From NCBI GenBank assembly GCA_030407005.1, contig JAUDYN010000004.1, positions 434,001-498,000 on the forward strand: a stretch of 64,000 bases of DNA, written 5' to 3'. Position 1 is the stretch's first letter. Every line of letters begins with the position of its first letter. The notes under the pieces were generated by a model. It was not told the origin of the DNA and did not search any database. It saw only the letters and a program-made list of their open reading frames with translations. A program made the position numbers and the translations under genes. This DNA comes from Desarmillaria ectypa. Its lineage: Eukaryota > Basidiomycota > Agaricomycetes > Agaricales > Physalacriaceae. Shown in pieces: positions 1-10,235 of this stretch.

Positions 1-640
1 CATGGGGGCCACAGCCAGGATAGTGGAGTGTCTGATAGCACCTCACAATGAATGGCAACACCTTGTTTCTTTGACCACCGACATACACAAAACTAGGGTT
101 TCTGCTTCTCCCCAGACCTCTTGCAGTAGGACAAGTGTTTGCCAGAGAACTTGTAGGAACTCATTTTGATTCCTGGTATCTCGAGCACAAACAGACCATC
201 ACGGATGTGTTTGGAGAGGACTATCCTTGTATTCAATGGCATTTGGACCTTGGTAAAGAAATACTTATGATTTCTGACAGCTGAGATATCATTTTTCTTT
301 TTGACAGTGACAACTACCATCGACTCTTCTCAGTATTCTTGGTTTTCTGGCCTGTATTGCACACCAGCAGGACACTATGAATGGGACCAACATGTAAAAT
401 GCAGTGCTTACACTTCTAATTGCATCAGCACTAATATGAGCACTCCTCTCAGTTCTGTTTTTATGTCACTCCCCATTCTTCCCTTAGCCCTGGAAGTCTT
501 TGGGGGAAATTTAGAAAACGGGATGCTCTAACCTTCGCCAATTTAATCACATGGAGCTATGTGTCCACTGTTGGCCAGTCACCAATGACTGTAGAGATTT
601 GCTGCCATTCTCTCATTTAGCTCCTCACTGGATGTTGTGC
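1..640 (+). pseudogene. F-box-like family, copy C (3' part, decayed)
   Basis: This is the 3' portion of a dispersed family whose other copies lie at 26131-27815 (minus), 37440-38280 and 45230-46917. Shared landmarks in order are a block around 1-95 matching 38031-38125, the segment FARELVGTHFDSW (about 140-185) matching SRELVGDQFEHW of the 45-kb copy, an intron at about 292-306 conserved in place, and VTTTIDSSQYSW just after it. The exon block at about 460-620 also recurs at 46740-46915 and, inverted, at 26170-26330. Frames are interrupted and the 5' half lies outside the window, so I call it a pseudogene. The family's F-box assignment comes from the 37-kb copy. Function is unknown. Confidence 0.55.
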
Positions 641-1273
641 CTTTGAGAATGACAGTAGCTGCTTCCAACAATTTCTGAAAGAAGAGAATGAGCATCCTTC
701 TGCCACCAGTTTATCTATCTATTCTCTTTATATCTTGCTTATTCGAGACATTCTTAACACCTGGTCAGCTCTGTGATGAGTCTATCATTGCTCATCCACC
801 ATTTTCAGCACCTTGGAAGTAACACAAGAAATCAACATGGAAAACAATGTGGACTCTTTCATTATAGTTGCTATGCTCATCGGATTGCCTGCCTCAAGCC
901 CGAACATTATGACACCCACGAAGATCTTATCCCCAGTGACTATGTATGATATAGATCAGTGGAATGATACTGGGACCTTATCAGGAGAGCTAATGCCAAA
1001 GAGAGTACACAGAACTTTTGCTGTCTTGATGCTGAGGCAAATTATCTTCCTAACAGAATCATGGTTTTTTGGGAAATCAGAATTGTGGAGTTTCTGACAT
1101 CATAGTTTCTATGAATCAAGTATTGCATCATTGTGGCATTATGTCACTACTTTCCCATTATCTTTGCATTCTTTGTGCTGAGAAGCACCTATTCTTTCTC
1201 ACAAACATCCATCTAGGTCATGCCGGCATTTCTGTTTATGTAAGAAAGGACATATTCCTACACATGGCAATAC
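641..1273. other. Degenerate interval, possible family X scrap
   Basis: I see no intact gene. At about 855-910 on the plus strand the translation IVAMLIGLPASSPN resembles IAMLIGFSAVPPN at the C terminus of the intact family X gene (42924-43816), and the DNA shares a stretch reading GCTATGCTCATCGG. This may be a scrap of another family X copy, but the match is short. Confidence 0.25.
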
Positions 1274-2207
1274 TTAATCATAGAATACCAATGCTCCAAT
1301 CTCGATGGATTGTCTGAATGGTGTTCCTTCTAGGGTGGTAGGATCAGCAAAGGCTGTATGGAGCGTGTATAGAGCTACGCTTCTGTCTTGGACAGATTCA
1401 TTACTAGGAACCAAATACATCAATGAAAGTTTGAAAGGGTGGGAAAAGTAAGGTACAAACCATTTAATGAGAACAAACTCATCAGGTCGTATATTCTTGA
1501 AATAATTCCACCTCTGACGTTCATTGTATTTAAGGCTAAATGTCTCTCCCTTCCTGTCTGTATAAATCAAATCAATTGGCTCGATGTCCTTTTCTAGGTC
1601 TTGCTAGCATAGCACCAGAGGATAGTCAGTTGCTGGGTTCTCAACCAGCCTCCAGAGATCAACAATCTGCAAATGCTTGACCAGCAGCCTAGGAACGTCT
1701 TCTGGGGGAAGGTGACGATGGATACGAGTGATGGCCGCCTTGAATGTTTGGTCGACATCAGTGATGGCTACCGGTTGATAGTTATCTGGGCTGTCCCCAG
1801 ATTCTCCTGGGTGGTGGCAGCGTATAGCTGCAGATTTATTGGGTAAGCACAGCTTTGAACTTAAACCAATGCGGAAAGCTTACTATAGTCATATATAAGA
1901 ACTCTACTTGTCTCGGTGAATTCCTTCAGAAGTACGATGCTCTTATCATAGTACCCTTCAACTTATACCTCCCTATCTTTGATGGGCTGCATGAGATGAT
2001 TCGAGAAGAGGTAGAATCCAGCAATGTCGAGAGTGATAGATTCCAAATCCAGTTTGTCCGATAATTTTCCACAGTTACTGTCTTAGGCTCCAAGGAGTAG
2101 TTCCTATTGTTTTTCCCTGCAGGCCCGGCATCATTTGTGATATATGCCCATTTGCTGTTAATGAGTGGTTGCATGAAGAAGAGGTCGGTGGTGACACCAA
2201 AAGACAT
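1274..2207 (-). pseudogene. AsaB/GA4-desaturase-like oxygenase, decayed paralogue
   Basis: This is a degenerate copy of the intact gene at 24198-25126. The start MSFGVTTDLFFMQP matches MSSGVTADLFFMRP, and the 3' exon shares KYNERQRW, RPDEFVLIKW and RSVALYTLHTAFADPTT with KYNERQKW, RPDEFVLIKW and GSVALFTPHTGFADPTT. A middle exon with RIHRHLPPEDVPRLL is recognisable at about 1690-1740. The frame shifts after ENYR near 2060, a TAA interrupts the exon near 1970, and a TAG follows the segment NPATDYPLVLC, so no full product is possible. The copia LTR begins 91 bp upstream of its start codon. Intact relatives are fungal hydroxylase/desaturase AsaB-like proteins. Confidence 0.85.
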
Positions 2208-2292
2208 GATAAACTAGTGAAGATCTGGCATGACATGGCAGCATCTATATATGTTGGTGCATATGTATTGATCTCGCACAGTTGGCAAGATA

Positions 2293-2297
2293 TGAGT
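2293..2297. repeat. Target-site duplication, left (decayed)
   Basis: The five bases TGAGT abut the left LTR. The right flank carries CAAGT (6860-6864). The two differ by two transitions, each explained by loss of one CpG from an ancestral CGAGT. Confidence 0.6.
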
Positions 2298-2508
2298 TGT
2301 TGTAATGAGAGCAAGGAGAACGTAGAAAGGATGGTAAAATACTTGCCTCTCAAGCAAGAGGTGTCCTACTTAAATACATTTTGTACTACTTCTAGAACTT
2401 ACTACGAAATACTATGTATGTCCACTTTTACGGTCCAAACTTGATCCTGCTGAGTAAGCCAATCCTTCGAGTACATTCTAGTACTTGCTCGGGATTGCTA
2501 TCCTAACA
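2298..2508 (-). repeat. 3' LTR of the copia element
   Basis: 211 bp, TGTTG...CTAACA on the plus strand. It matches the other LTR except at 2306/6657, 2313/6664, 2322/6673, 2450/6801 and 2504/6855, all transitions. It is preceded on the element strand by a purine-rich tract. Confidence 0.95.
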
Positions 2509-2517
2509 CTCCCCCTC
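2509..2517 (-). other. Polypurine tract
   Basis: On the element strand this reads GAGGGGGAG immediately before the 3' LTR, the usual plus-strand primer site. It overlaps the natural terminator of the polyprotein (TGA at 2516-2518). Confidence 0.8.
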
Positions 2518-5500
2518 AATTCTGAGCTCCTAAAATACCTGCAGATAGATATTTATGTAATGGTCTTGGTAGCCCTTTAGTGAATATATCTGCTAAGTTC
2601 TTCTCTGATGCGCAGTGCTGAACTTTGACTTCATTTGAAGCCATGTGCTCATAAATGAAGTGATGCCATATATCTATGTGCTTTGATCACACATGAAATA
2701 CAGAGTTCTCAGCAAATTTGATCGCTGACTGATTGTTGACAAAAATAGTGGTTGCACCATCAGGTGGCAATCCTAATTCAGTTAAAATTGCCCGCAACCA
2801 TATTACTTCTTGGGTTGTTTGCAAAAGGGCCATATATTCTGCCTCTATAGTGGATAGAGCTACAGTGGGCTGTTTCTTTGAACTCCAAGTAACAGCTCCC
2901 CCTGCATAGGTATAGACATAACCAGATGTTGATCTTCTATCTGTCCTGTCTTCTCCCCAGTCTGAATCTGAGTAAGATATCAGTTCATCTGTAGTCCCTC
3001 CATATGTGATTCCAAAATCCAGAGTCCCCTTCAAGTAATAGCAAACTCATTTCAGAGCTGTGACATGCTCAGCAGCCAGATTTTATATGTATTTGCTTAA
3101 TTCTGTGACAGCATGTGCAATATCAGGCTGAGATCCATTGGCTGCATACATCAGAGATCCGACACCAGTATGGTAATATTGCCTGGTGGCTGTGTCAGCA
3201 CTCTGGAGATTGTCTTTGGGGATTTTCTCTAGCTATACATTTGGGTCTATAGGCATTTTGACTGGTTTGCAGTCTTTCATGCTCATTCGCTTGAGTACCT
3301 TTAAAATATATGCCTTCTGGGATAAGGTAATGGTACCCTTCTCCCAATTCCTATCTATCTTCATGCTCAATATGTATTGAATCTCCCCTATGTCTGTAAC
3401 ATTTAGCTTCTTCTTAAGCTCTTCTTTCATAATAGACATAGTTTCATCATCTGAGGCAAGCAGTGTCATATCGTCTACATGCACAGCTACAATTATAGGA
3501 CCAAAATCCATCTGTCTGATATACACATATTGATCACTAATCAATCTTGTGTATCTGAGTCCCAAAAAGGTAGCATTTAATTTCTTGTTCCAAACTTGGC
3601 CAGATTGCTTGAGTCCATATAATGTCAACTTGAGGTGTGCCACCTTGCCACTCCCATCAGAATATTCGGGTGGCTGTGCCATATAAATAGATTCATTGAG
3701 CTTTCCATTTAAGTAGGCTCCAATGACATCCATTCCATGAATAATCAGGTTTCTTTGTGCAGCAATAGTCATAAGTAGGTGGAATGTGTCCAGCCTAACT
3801 ATGGGTGCATATGTCTCAAAGAAATCAATTCCAGGTTTCTGTGAAAATCCTTTCGCAACAAGTCTGGCTTTGTGTCTGGTGATTTTCCCATCACCATCTC
3901 TTTTCAGCCTGTAGGTCCACTTGCAATCAACAAGCAACCTATCCTGAGGTAATTCTTCCAGCTGCCATGTGCCTAGAGAAGTCAATAGGTTATATTCTTC
4001 ATCCATTGCTTTCTTCCAATGATGCCAATCTGGCCTTGTTTTGGCTTCTTCAAGGCTTAATAGCTCATCACTGAGGTTATCTGCAGTCTCCCCCACACAT
4101 GCATATTCTACTGCAATATTTGCAGTCTCCAGTGGTTCCTTTGTTACTTCCTGCTGCTTCTCTAGCAATTTCATGCCTCATGAGGCTGGATTATTAAGGA
4201 ACCAGTAACTTGGTGGGGCTACTGATGCAATCCAGATTGATTTGTTGCGTGGCTGAATCACCTTCCCATGCCATACAGGTAACTTTGATTTAGTTGCCGG
4301 GTCATCAAGGGACATTTCCTCTTTTGTTTCGGCATTCCTGGCACCTGTGTATTTGTCTGAAATATCATCATTTCCATCCAGAATCTGCTTGACTTTGCTC
4401 CCTGACTCCCCCTCGAGCAGTGGAGGATGGGACACAGTGTATTCATCATTGTTAGCATTTAAAATGCTCTCTTCAGGGAATATAACATTTCTTGAGGTCT
4501 AAATCTGCCTAGTCTGTGAGTTGTAGTATCTCCAGGCTCTTGATTCATCTGTAAGACATGTAAAGACAAATTCCCTTGATTTCAGGTCAAGTTTTGACCT
4601 TTTGTTATCCTGTTGCAACACCCAGCACTTTGTTCCAAATTCCTGGAGTGTTGAAATATCTGGTTTTGTTCCATAAAACACTTCTTCTGGGGTTAGATCA
4701 TTTCTGATGGCCCTGGTTGGTGATCAGTTCTTCAAATATGTGGCATATGCCACTGCCTCGGGCCATAAAAATTTTGGCAGGTGATGTTCTTCTAGCATGG
4801 CACAAGCATGCTCCACAAGAGTCCGATTGACTCTCTCAGCAACTCCATTTTGGGATGGAGAATATGTGGCAGTCAGTTCCAACTGAATGCCATTGCTCTG
4901 GAGATATTCCTTCACCTCCTCATTGATATATTCCTTCCCATTATCAATCCTCATAAACTTCAGATCCCTTCCAGTGTGGACTTTGATGTATTTTTAGTAC
5001 TGCTGAATCTTCTTTCAGATTTCTGTACCCTGTTTTGACTTCAGAAAATACAACATTGTCCTCCAGGATTTCCCATCTGTGAAGCTTATGTAATATCTTT
5101 CTCCATGGATACCCTGAGTTTGGGCTGGCCCCCATAAGTCTGAAAATGTCATTTCACCTATTTTGATATAATTCCTTTCAGCTTCTTGTGGAAATGGCTC
5201 AGCATGATGTTTGGCCTGTATGCAGGCTTCGCAATCCTTCTGGAGCACTGCTGACTCATCCACATCCATTCCCTTGACCATTTTCTTCCTAAATAGTCTC
5301 TTTACTGATCCCATGTTTAAGTGGCCCATTATCTGATGCCACTTCTGCCATGTTTGGGCCGGTTTTGTCACATGGGCCTGGGTTATTTCTGGCGCAATAA
5401 TATCTAGGCTATACAGCTTTGATACTTTATCTCCATGGCCAATCCTTTTGCCATGTGGTGAGATAATATCCATCTGGGATTCCTTGAATTTGAGTTCAAA

Positions 5501-6564
5501 CCCAGCATCTGTGATGCACCCTAATGATATAAGATTGAATGGTGCTTCAGGGCAATGAATACAGTCCTTTAGAGTGACTGCAGTGGTCTTCCCTCCTTCA
5601 ACCATTTTAATCTTAACTGTTCCTCTTCCCAAGCCTTTTGACCTTCCTACACCAATAACTTCATGTCCTGGGGTCTCAACATAGTCAGAAAAATGCAATC
5701 TATTCTTGACTATATGCTTGGTGGTGCCTGAGTCTCCGATCCATGAGGACCCTGCAAGTGCAGCAGGTGTGGTGTCTTTTGCCTAAAATGCGTAGTCTTC
5801 TTCATTGGAATCTGACTTGGCAACATGTGCCTGAGTCTGGCCCTTCCCTTTCCCCTTCCATTGCTTTCCAGGATTCTTCTTCCCATTTGAGCAATTGGCC
5901 TTAATGTGGCCAGTTTCTCCATATCCATAACATGTGATTTTCAGATTAAACTTCTTCTTGCCATGTGCTGCAAGTGTTGTCGTTGGGTCAGAAGTCTTTT
6001 CCCCCAATTGGATGTCTTCTTGGAGAATTCAGGAGATCAACTTGTATGAATCCTTCAAGTCTGCAGTATCCACTGATGAAATGAATGAATTCTATGATTC
6101 CGGAAGTGATGTAAGCAGTGTGATTGAGAAGTCCTCCTCCTCAACAGTCTGCTTAAGGGATGCCAGCTCCTTCTGGTAGGACCTCATAGTCCTAATATGC
6201 TCCTCTATGTTTCCTCCTTCTTCACACTGAGCTCTAAAGAATTTCCTTCTCACAAGGACAATTCCCATGGGTCCCCTTGACTCATACATGTCCTTCAGAG
6301 CTTTCCAGGCTTCTGCCGAAGTCTTAGAACCAGCAATATACACCAGCGGGCCATCTGAAACCCGCAGCCTTATTGTCGAAAGAGCCTTCCTATTGCTCTT
6401 CTTCCAATCTGCCACCAGTGCTGCTTCTGCCGGGGCCACAGAGCTTCCATCAGCATAGTCAATTAGACCTAAATCAGTTAGTATATTGATCATCTTGACT
6501 TTCCATGTCAGGTAGTTTTCTGGGCCCTTAAGGGGTTCAATCCTATACACGGACTGCTATCCAT
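2516..6564 (-). pseudogene. Copia Gag-Pol polyprotein, 12 in-frame stops
   Basis: One reading frame runs from about 6550 to the terminator at 2516-2518. In order I see a gag region with a zinc-knuckle-like CYGYGETGH (about 5920), protease DSGTT (about 5735), GAG-pre-integrase WHQIMGH and CEACIQAK, integrase core residues in DLWGP, RIDNG and the SPSQNGVAERVN segment, reverse transcriptase with VHVDDMTLLA (about 3475), and RNase H with SDSDWGEDRTDRRSTSGY. Premature stops lie at 6092, 6029, 5783, 5015, 4994, 4724, 4499, 4178, 3233, 3083, 3047 and 2687 (lower coordinate of each triplet). The best ATG (6562-6564) is offset by one base from the gag frame. This is the only frame break I found. Confidence 0.92.
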
Positions 6565-6636
6565 TTGGTTCTATGTGTGTACGTAAAGTACGAGAGTGCG
6601 AAGTTGGTGATGATGTAAGTAGTTCAGTTAGGGCCA

Positions 6637-6648
6637 GGGCCCATAACC
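6637..6648 (-). other. Primer-binding site (initiator tRNA-Met anticodon region)
   Basis: Directly inside the 5' LTR the plus strand reads GGGCCCATAACC. This is the sense sequence of the eukaryotic initiator tRNA-Met anticodon stem-loop (CAU with flanks), so the element strand is complementary to an internal part of the tRNA. Drosophila copia and yeast Ty5 are primed in this way by a half-tRNA. Confidence 0.7.
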
Positions 6649-6859
6649 TGTTGTAACGAGAGCGAGGAGAACATAGAAAGGATGGTAAAATACTTGCCTC
6701 TCAAGCAAGAGGTGTCCTACTTAAATACATTTTGTACTACTTCTAGAACTTACTACGAAATACTATGTATGTCCACTTTTACGGTCCAAACTTGATCCTG
6801 TTGAGTAAGCCAATCCTTCGAGTACATTCTAGTACTTGCTCGGGATTGCTATCCCAACA
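6649..6859 (-). repeat. 5' LTR of the copia element
   Basis: 211 bp, TGTTG...CCAACA. It keeps CpG at three of the five positions where the two LTRs differ, or has lost one that the other LTR keeps. It should hold the element's promoter. Confidence 0.95.
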
Positions 6860-6864
6860 CAAGT
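6860..6864. repeat. Target-site duplication, right (decayed)
   Basis: CAAGT, the partner of TGAGT at 2293-2297. See that entry for the CpG explanation. Confidence 0.6.
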
Positions 6865-8092
6865 ACGCAATGACACCGGAGGGTTGCGTGCTGAATGCGT
6901 TCTATGGCAACTCAATGCATTGATAAGTTGAAGCTCAATAGACTCCACGCATTGAGCAGGTGATTTCTAATTCGTGGAAGTGGCCTCAAGAGTGTGATTA
7001 CTAACATTGCATGGACACTCAGTGTTAGAAGACTGTCGGAATATGGTGAGTAATAACTCACTGTAGTGAGCATTGGCCGAAAGGGCCGGTATACCTTTAG
7101 GAATGACTACTCTTCGAGGAAGTCGGTGGGAGACTCAGTTTGGAGTATTAAACTGAGTAGCCGTGTCAACGATTTTCGTCTGCCATTTCTCCACCGTCTT
7201 CACACGCTGTCTGTAGCTATGCCGTATAGCGTCTCCTCCGGCAAACCCTCTACACATTGGAATCAGCCAAGCTATGACGCTCAGTCTTCCTTTACCGAAA
7301 CAAGGAGAGATGTTGATGCAAACTATGCCACCACATGTGTTCACAAAAATTTAAAATATCCTGTGACCGCGGCGCTTGCTGTGAAGTAATATTAAACTAT
7401 CAATTCATGACCATCAAGACCAATAGAAACCTTGGGATAATTGAGTCTAGGATTGGATGTATATCCTTCTTGATGTTGGGCTACAGAAACATCAACTTTT
7501 GAGCCGCGTCTTGGTAAACAAGAATGTTAAATCTGGACAACTGGAAGCAAAGTTAGAGGGCAGGCATAATTTTTGGCCAAGTTTTTCGGTCTATAAATTT
7601 AAGATTGTGTACAGACGGCTGGCATTGCTTTTTCCGTGGCAACTTCTGAACGGGTTCAGCGTCAGGTTCAGCTTGCTCGGCAAAAAGAGAAAAGTAGGAT
7701 ACGTGATCATGCACGACAGTTGACCGGACCGGTATCAAATTTCTTCGCCTCAAAGTTTTGTTCGATCTCATTCACCAAGTTTTCGCGATCAGAGGCTCTG
7801 CTCGTAGTACAGCGATTGTCCTTGTGAGAGGTCCGATATAAAGCTCAGCTCCATTCCTTCTAGTGCTTGAAGCTCGTCACGAGCTGATACATATATATGT
7901 AGAATATTCACTGGGTTCAGGGACACTTGTAGCACGACGCCGGCAAACGTGTTGTTGTTACCTTCATGCCACATGATGTTGCTCCACATGCCTCAAATTT
8001 AAAAGAGAAATGCTAAATATACACCCTGGTTCTTCACGCTCAATATCAGCCGCGACCTCCATCGAATCTTGAGGGCATACTTTCATATCAAG
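6865..8092. other. No gene recognised
   Basis: This interval lies between the retrotransposon and the TAP-like pseudogene. All ORFs are short and none carries a motif I recognise. It probably continues the flank of the dead AsaB-like gene that the transposon split, and at its right end it includes the promoter of the peptidase gene. Confidence 0.5.
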
Positions 8093-9984
8093 ATGGCCCT
8101 GATTGCAATGATGAAAATTTCCAGCCGTGGACTTCTTCTGTACATCTTTTCAATTTGCACATTCACTCAGACTCTGGCTCAAGACTCCCAGTCTTTTGCA
8201 TGGCTGGATGTACGTAAATTGCTAGTTCGTTTTTTCTGTTTTACATGAACGCTTGTCTTAGCTTCCAGCGAGCGATAGTTTGGGATGGGTCGATTGTTAT
8301 ACTGGGTTTCAGTGTGCGAATCTGAAGGTGAAGCTCAACTTAAATGATAGTAGTATCCACCCATGGCAAATGGCACACAGGTTCCTCTCAATTACTCCAG
8401 TCCGAACAATGAGACGGTTGTGCTCGCCATCATTCAATACCCTTCGCCCCTTCCCATGAATTCTACTGATTACAAAGGCCCACTTCTATTCAACCCCGGC
8501 GGACTCGGCGGAAGTGGTGTTGATTACGTGCTTGAGCAGGGTGTCCATTATTCTCAAATGTTCCAGAACCAATATGATATCGTCGGTTTTGATCCCCATG
8601 GTACGTCTGGTTCTCCCACCATTTTCGCGATGAGTCGCTAAATGAATGGGAACTCTAGGTGTCGCGCGGTCTACGCGTGTATCTTTCTACGAAACGGGTG
8701 CTGAGCGTGCTTTATGGAGTTATGAGATATTGGAGCTTCTTGGTCGCCCGGATGGTATTGCTAATGCCTGGGCATAGGCTATCATTACCGGACAACTGGC
8801 AGATGAACGAGACACTGGGATATTAGCGCATATCAACACTGATCAGACCGTTCGCGATATGCTAGAAATCACTGAAGCATACGGACGCCAAAAGCTGCTA
8901 TTGGAGTTTTTCGTACGTTTCATCGGGTTGCCTGGACTATAATTGACCCTTTTAAATTACATAGTTACGGTACCATATTGGGCGCAACCTTCGCTGCTAT
9001 GTTTCCTGTAAGTGGAAGATTCTACGTTTGGTGTCTCTTCTGACTCGCAGACTTGGCTCAATGGAATGGAGATGTCATCTTCAACATGACCGCCCATCCT
9101 CGATTCGAGTGCTCCTGTGACGATCCTTCTGCATTGCTCACAAGCTCTGTACGAGATTCTATGTAACGACGGCCTACCCGTTCCCAGCAACGTGGAAGCT
9201 GCAGAAGAGTATTACGCAGATCTTTCTGCTCAGTTTGAATGGGCGAGTATCTGGGCTGGTGTTAGAATCGGCTGCTCGTACGTTCTCGTAAGTCTACTGC
9301 CTTCTTTTCACTGACCGCACTATTCTACCAGAGGATGGCCAGATTATCCGAAAACTAATTTCCGAGGTAAGGGTGTATCTGCATGTCCGCGAAATGGACG
9401 CTTAAATTCTTCGACTGGTAGGCCCATTCATGGGTAATACAAACTATCCTATATTATTCGTCGGTAATACAGCCGGTAAGTGTCATCAAATGTCCCAACA
9501 GGATATCTTACGGATGACAACAACAGATCCCGTCACGCCTCTCGCCGCGTAAGCAATGCATAGTCCAGAAACCCTATCCAGCTCACGACTCATCTATCCA
9601 TTCCTAGTGCCAAAAAGATAGCTTCCGGTTTCGACGGCTCTGTTGTCCTAACCCAAGATTCACCAGGGGTGCGTAGTATAATGCATTCATTGACATCCCA
9701 CTCCTAATCCCTCATTCACGTAGCACTGCTCGATCGCTGTCAACTCGCCCTGCACGCAGGGCTACATCAACGGGATGTTCCTGGAGTCAGACACCGTATG
9801 CCCCATCGTCGGCACCCTCTTTGACAACGCAAGCACCTCTGGTACGTTGAGAAGAGGCCTTTACGGGTCGGATTCGGAAGAGCGGTTTTTGGAGGCGGTC
9901 AGACGAATAAGCTATTCGGCTAGGATATCAATGACACCCCTGCCTCTCGTCCCAAATTCTGGTTGTGCTTCAGTGGATCACTAG
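8093..9984 (+). pseudogene. TAP-like secreted serine peptidase (alpha/beta hydrolase), broken
   Basis: The start at 8093 gives a signal peptide (hydrophobic LLLYIFSICTF, then TLAQ). Exons follow with LGWVDCYTGFQC, the oxyanion region LLFNPGGLGGSG, INTDQTVRDML, the nucleophile elbow FSYGT near 8970, EYYADLSAQFEW, the acid region FVGNTADPVTPL (about 9460-9540) and the catalytic-His segment HCSIAVNSPC (about 9722), then QGYINGMFLESDTVCPIVGTL. This domain order matches tripeptidyl-aminopeptidase-like hydrolases. In the exon beginning near 8658 the frame meets TAG at 8776-8778, and the WSFSYG elbow is only readable one frame over, so at least one stop and one frameshift break it. Splice sites are otherwise well kept, so the loss looks recent. 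Confidence 0.75.
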
Positions 9985-10235
9985 ATATCATTGTATGGAC
10001 ATCTACAGATGCTTTGTTATCCAACAAACATCTTTGCGGACCGTCGTGGTGATCGAACATTCTTCACTATCCAGGACATTGCATTGTTTGATGCTCCCAA
10101 CTGCGTTCCATCCGTTTGAATGCATGAATAAAATAGTAGATAGAAAATATGTACACAGAATGACAGAGTTATAGTAGTGTGGTACATGTCGAGATCGGTT
10201 CCTTCCTTTTCATCCATCAATAATACACAGGATAA

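Larger units (their letters stand above)
2298..6859 (-). mobile_element. Ty1-copia LTR retrotransposon, inactive
   Basis: This is a complete 4.56-kb element read on the minus strand: 5' LTR (6649-6859), primer-binding site, gag-protease-integrase-RT-RNase H in one frame, polypurine tract, and 3' LTR (2298-2508). The integrase-before-RT order identifies the copia superfamily. Both LTRs are 211 bp, start TGTTG and end in an (C/T)AACA form. They differ at five positions, all transitions. The coding frame holds 12 premature stops, so the element is not autonomous. It sits 91 bp upstream of the dead AsaB-like gene. Confidence 0.95.
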
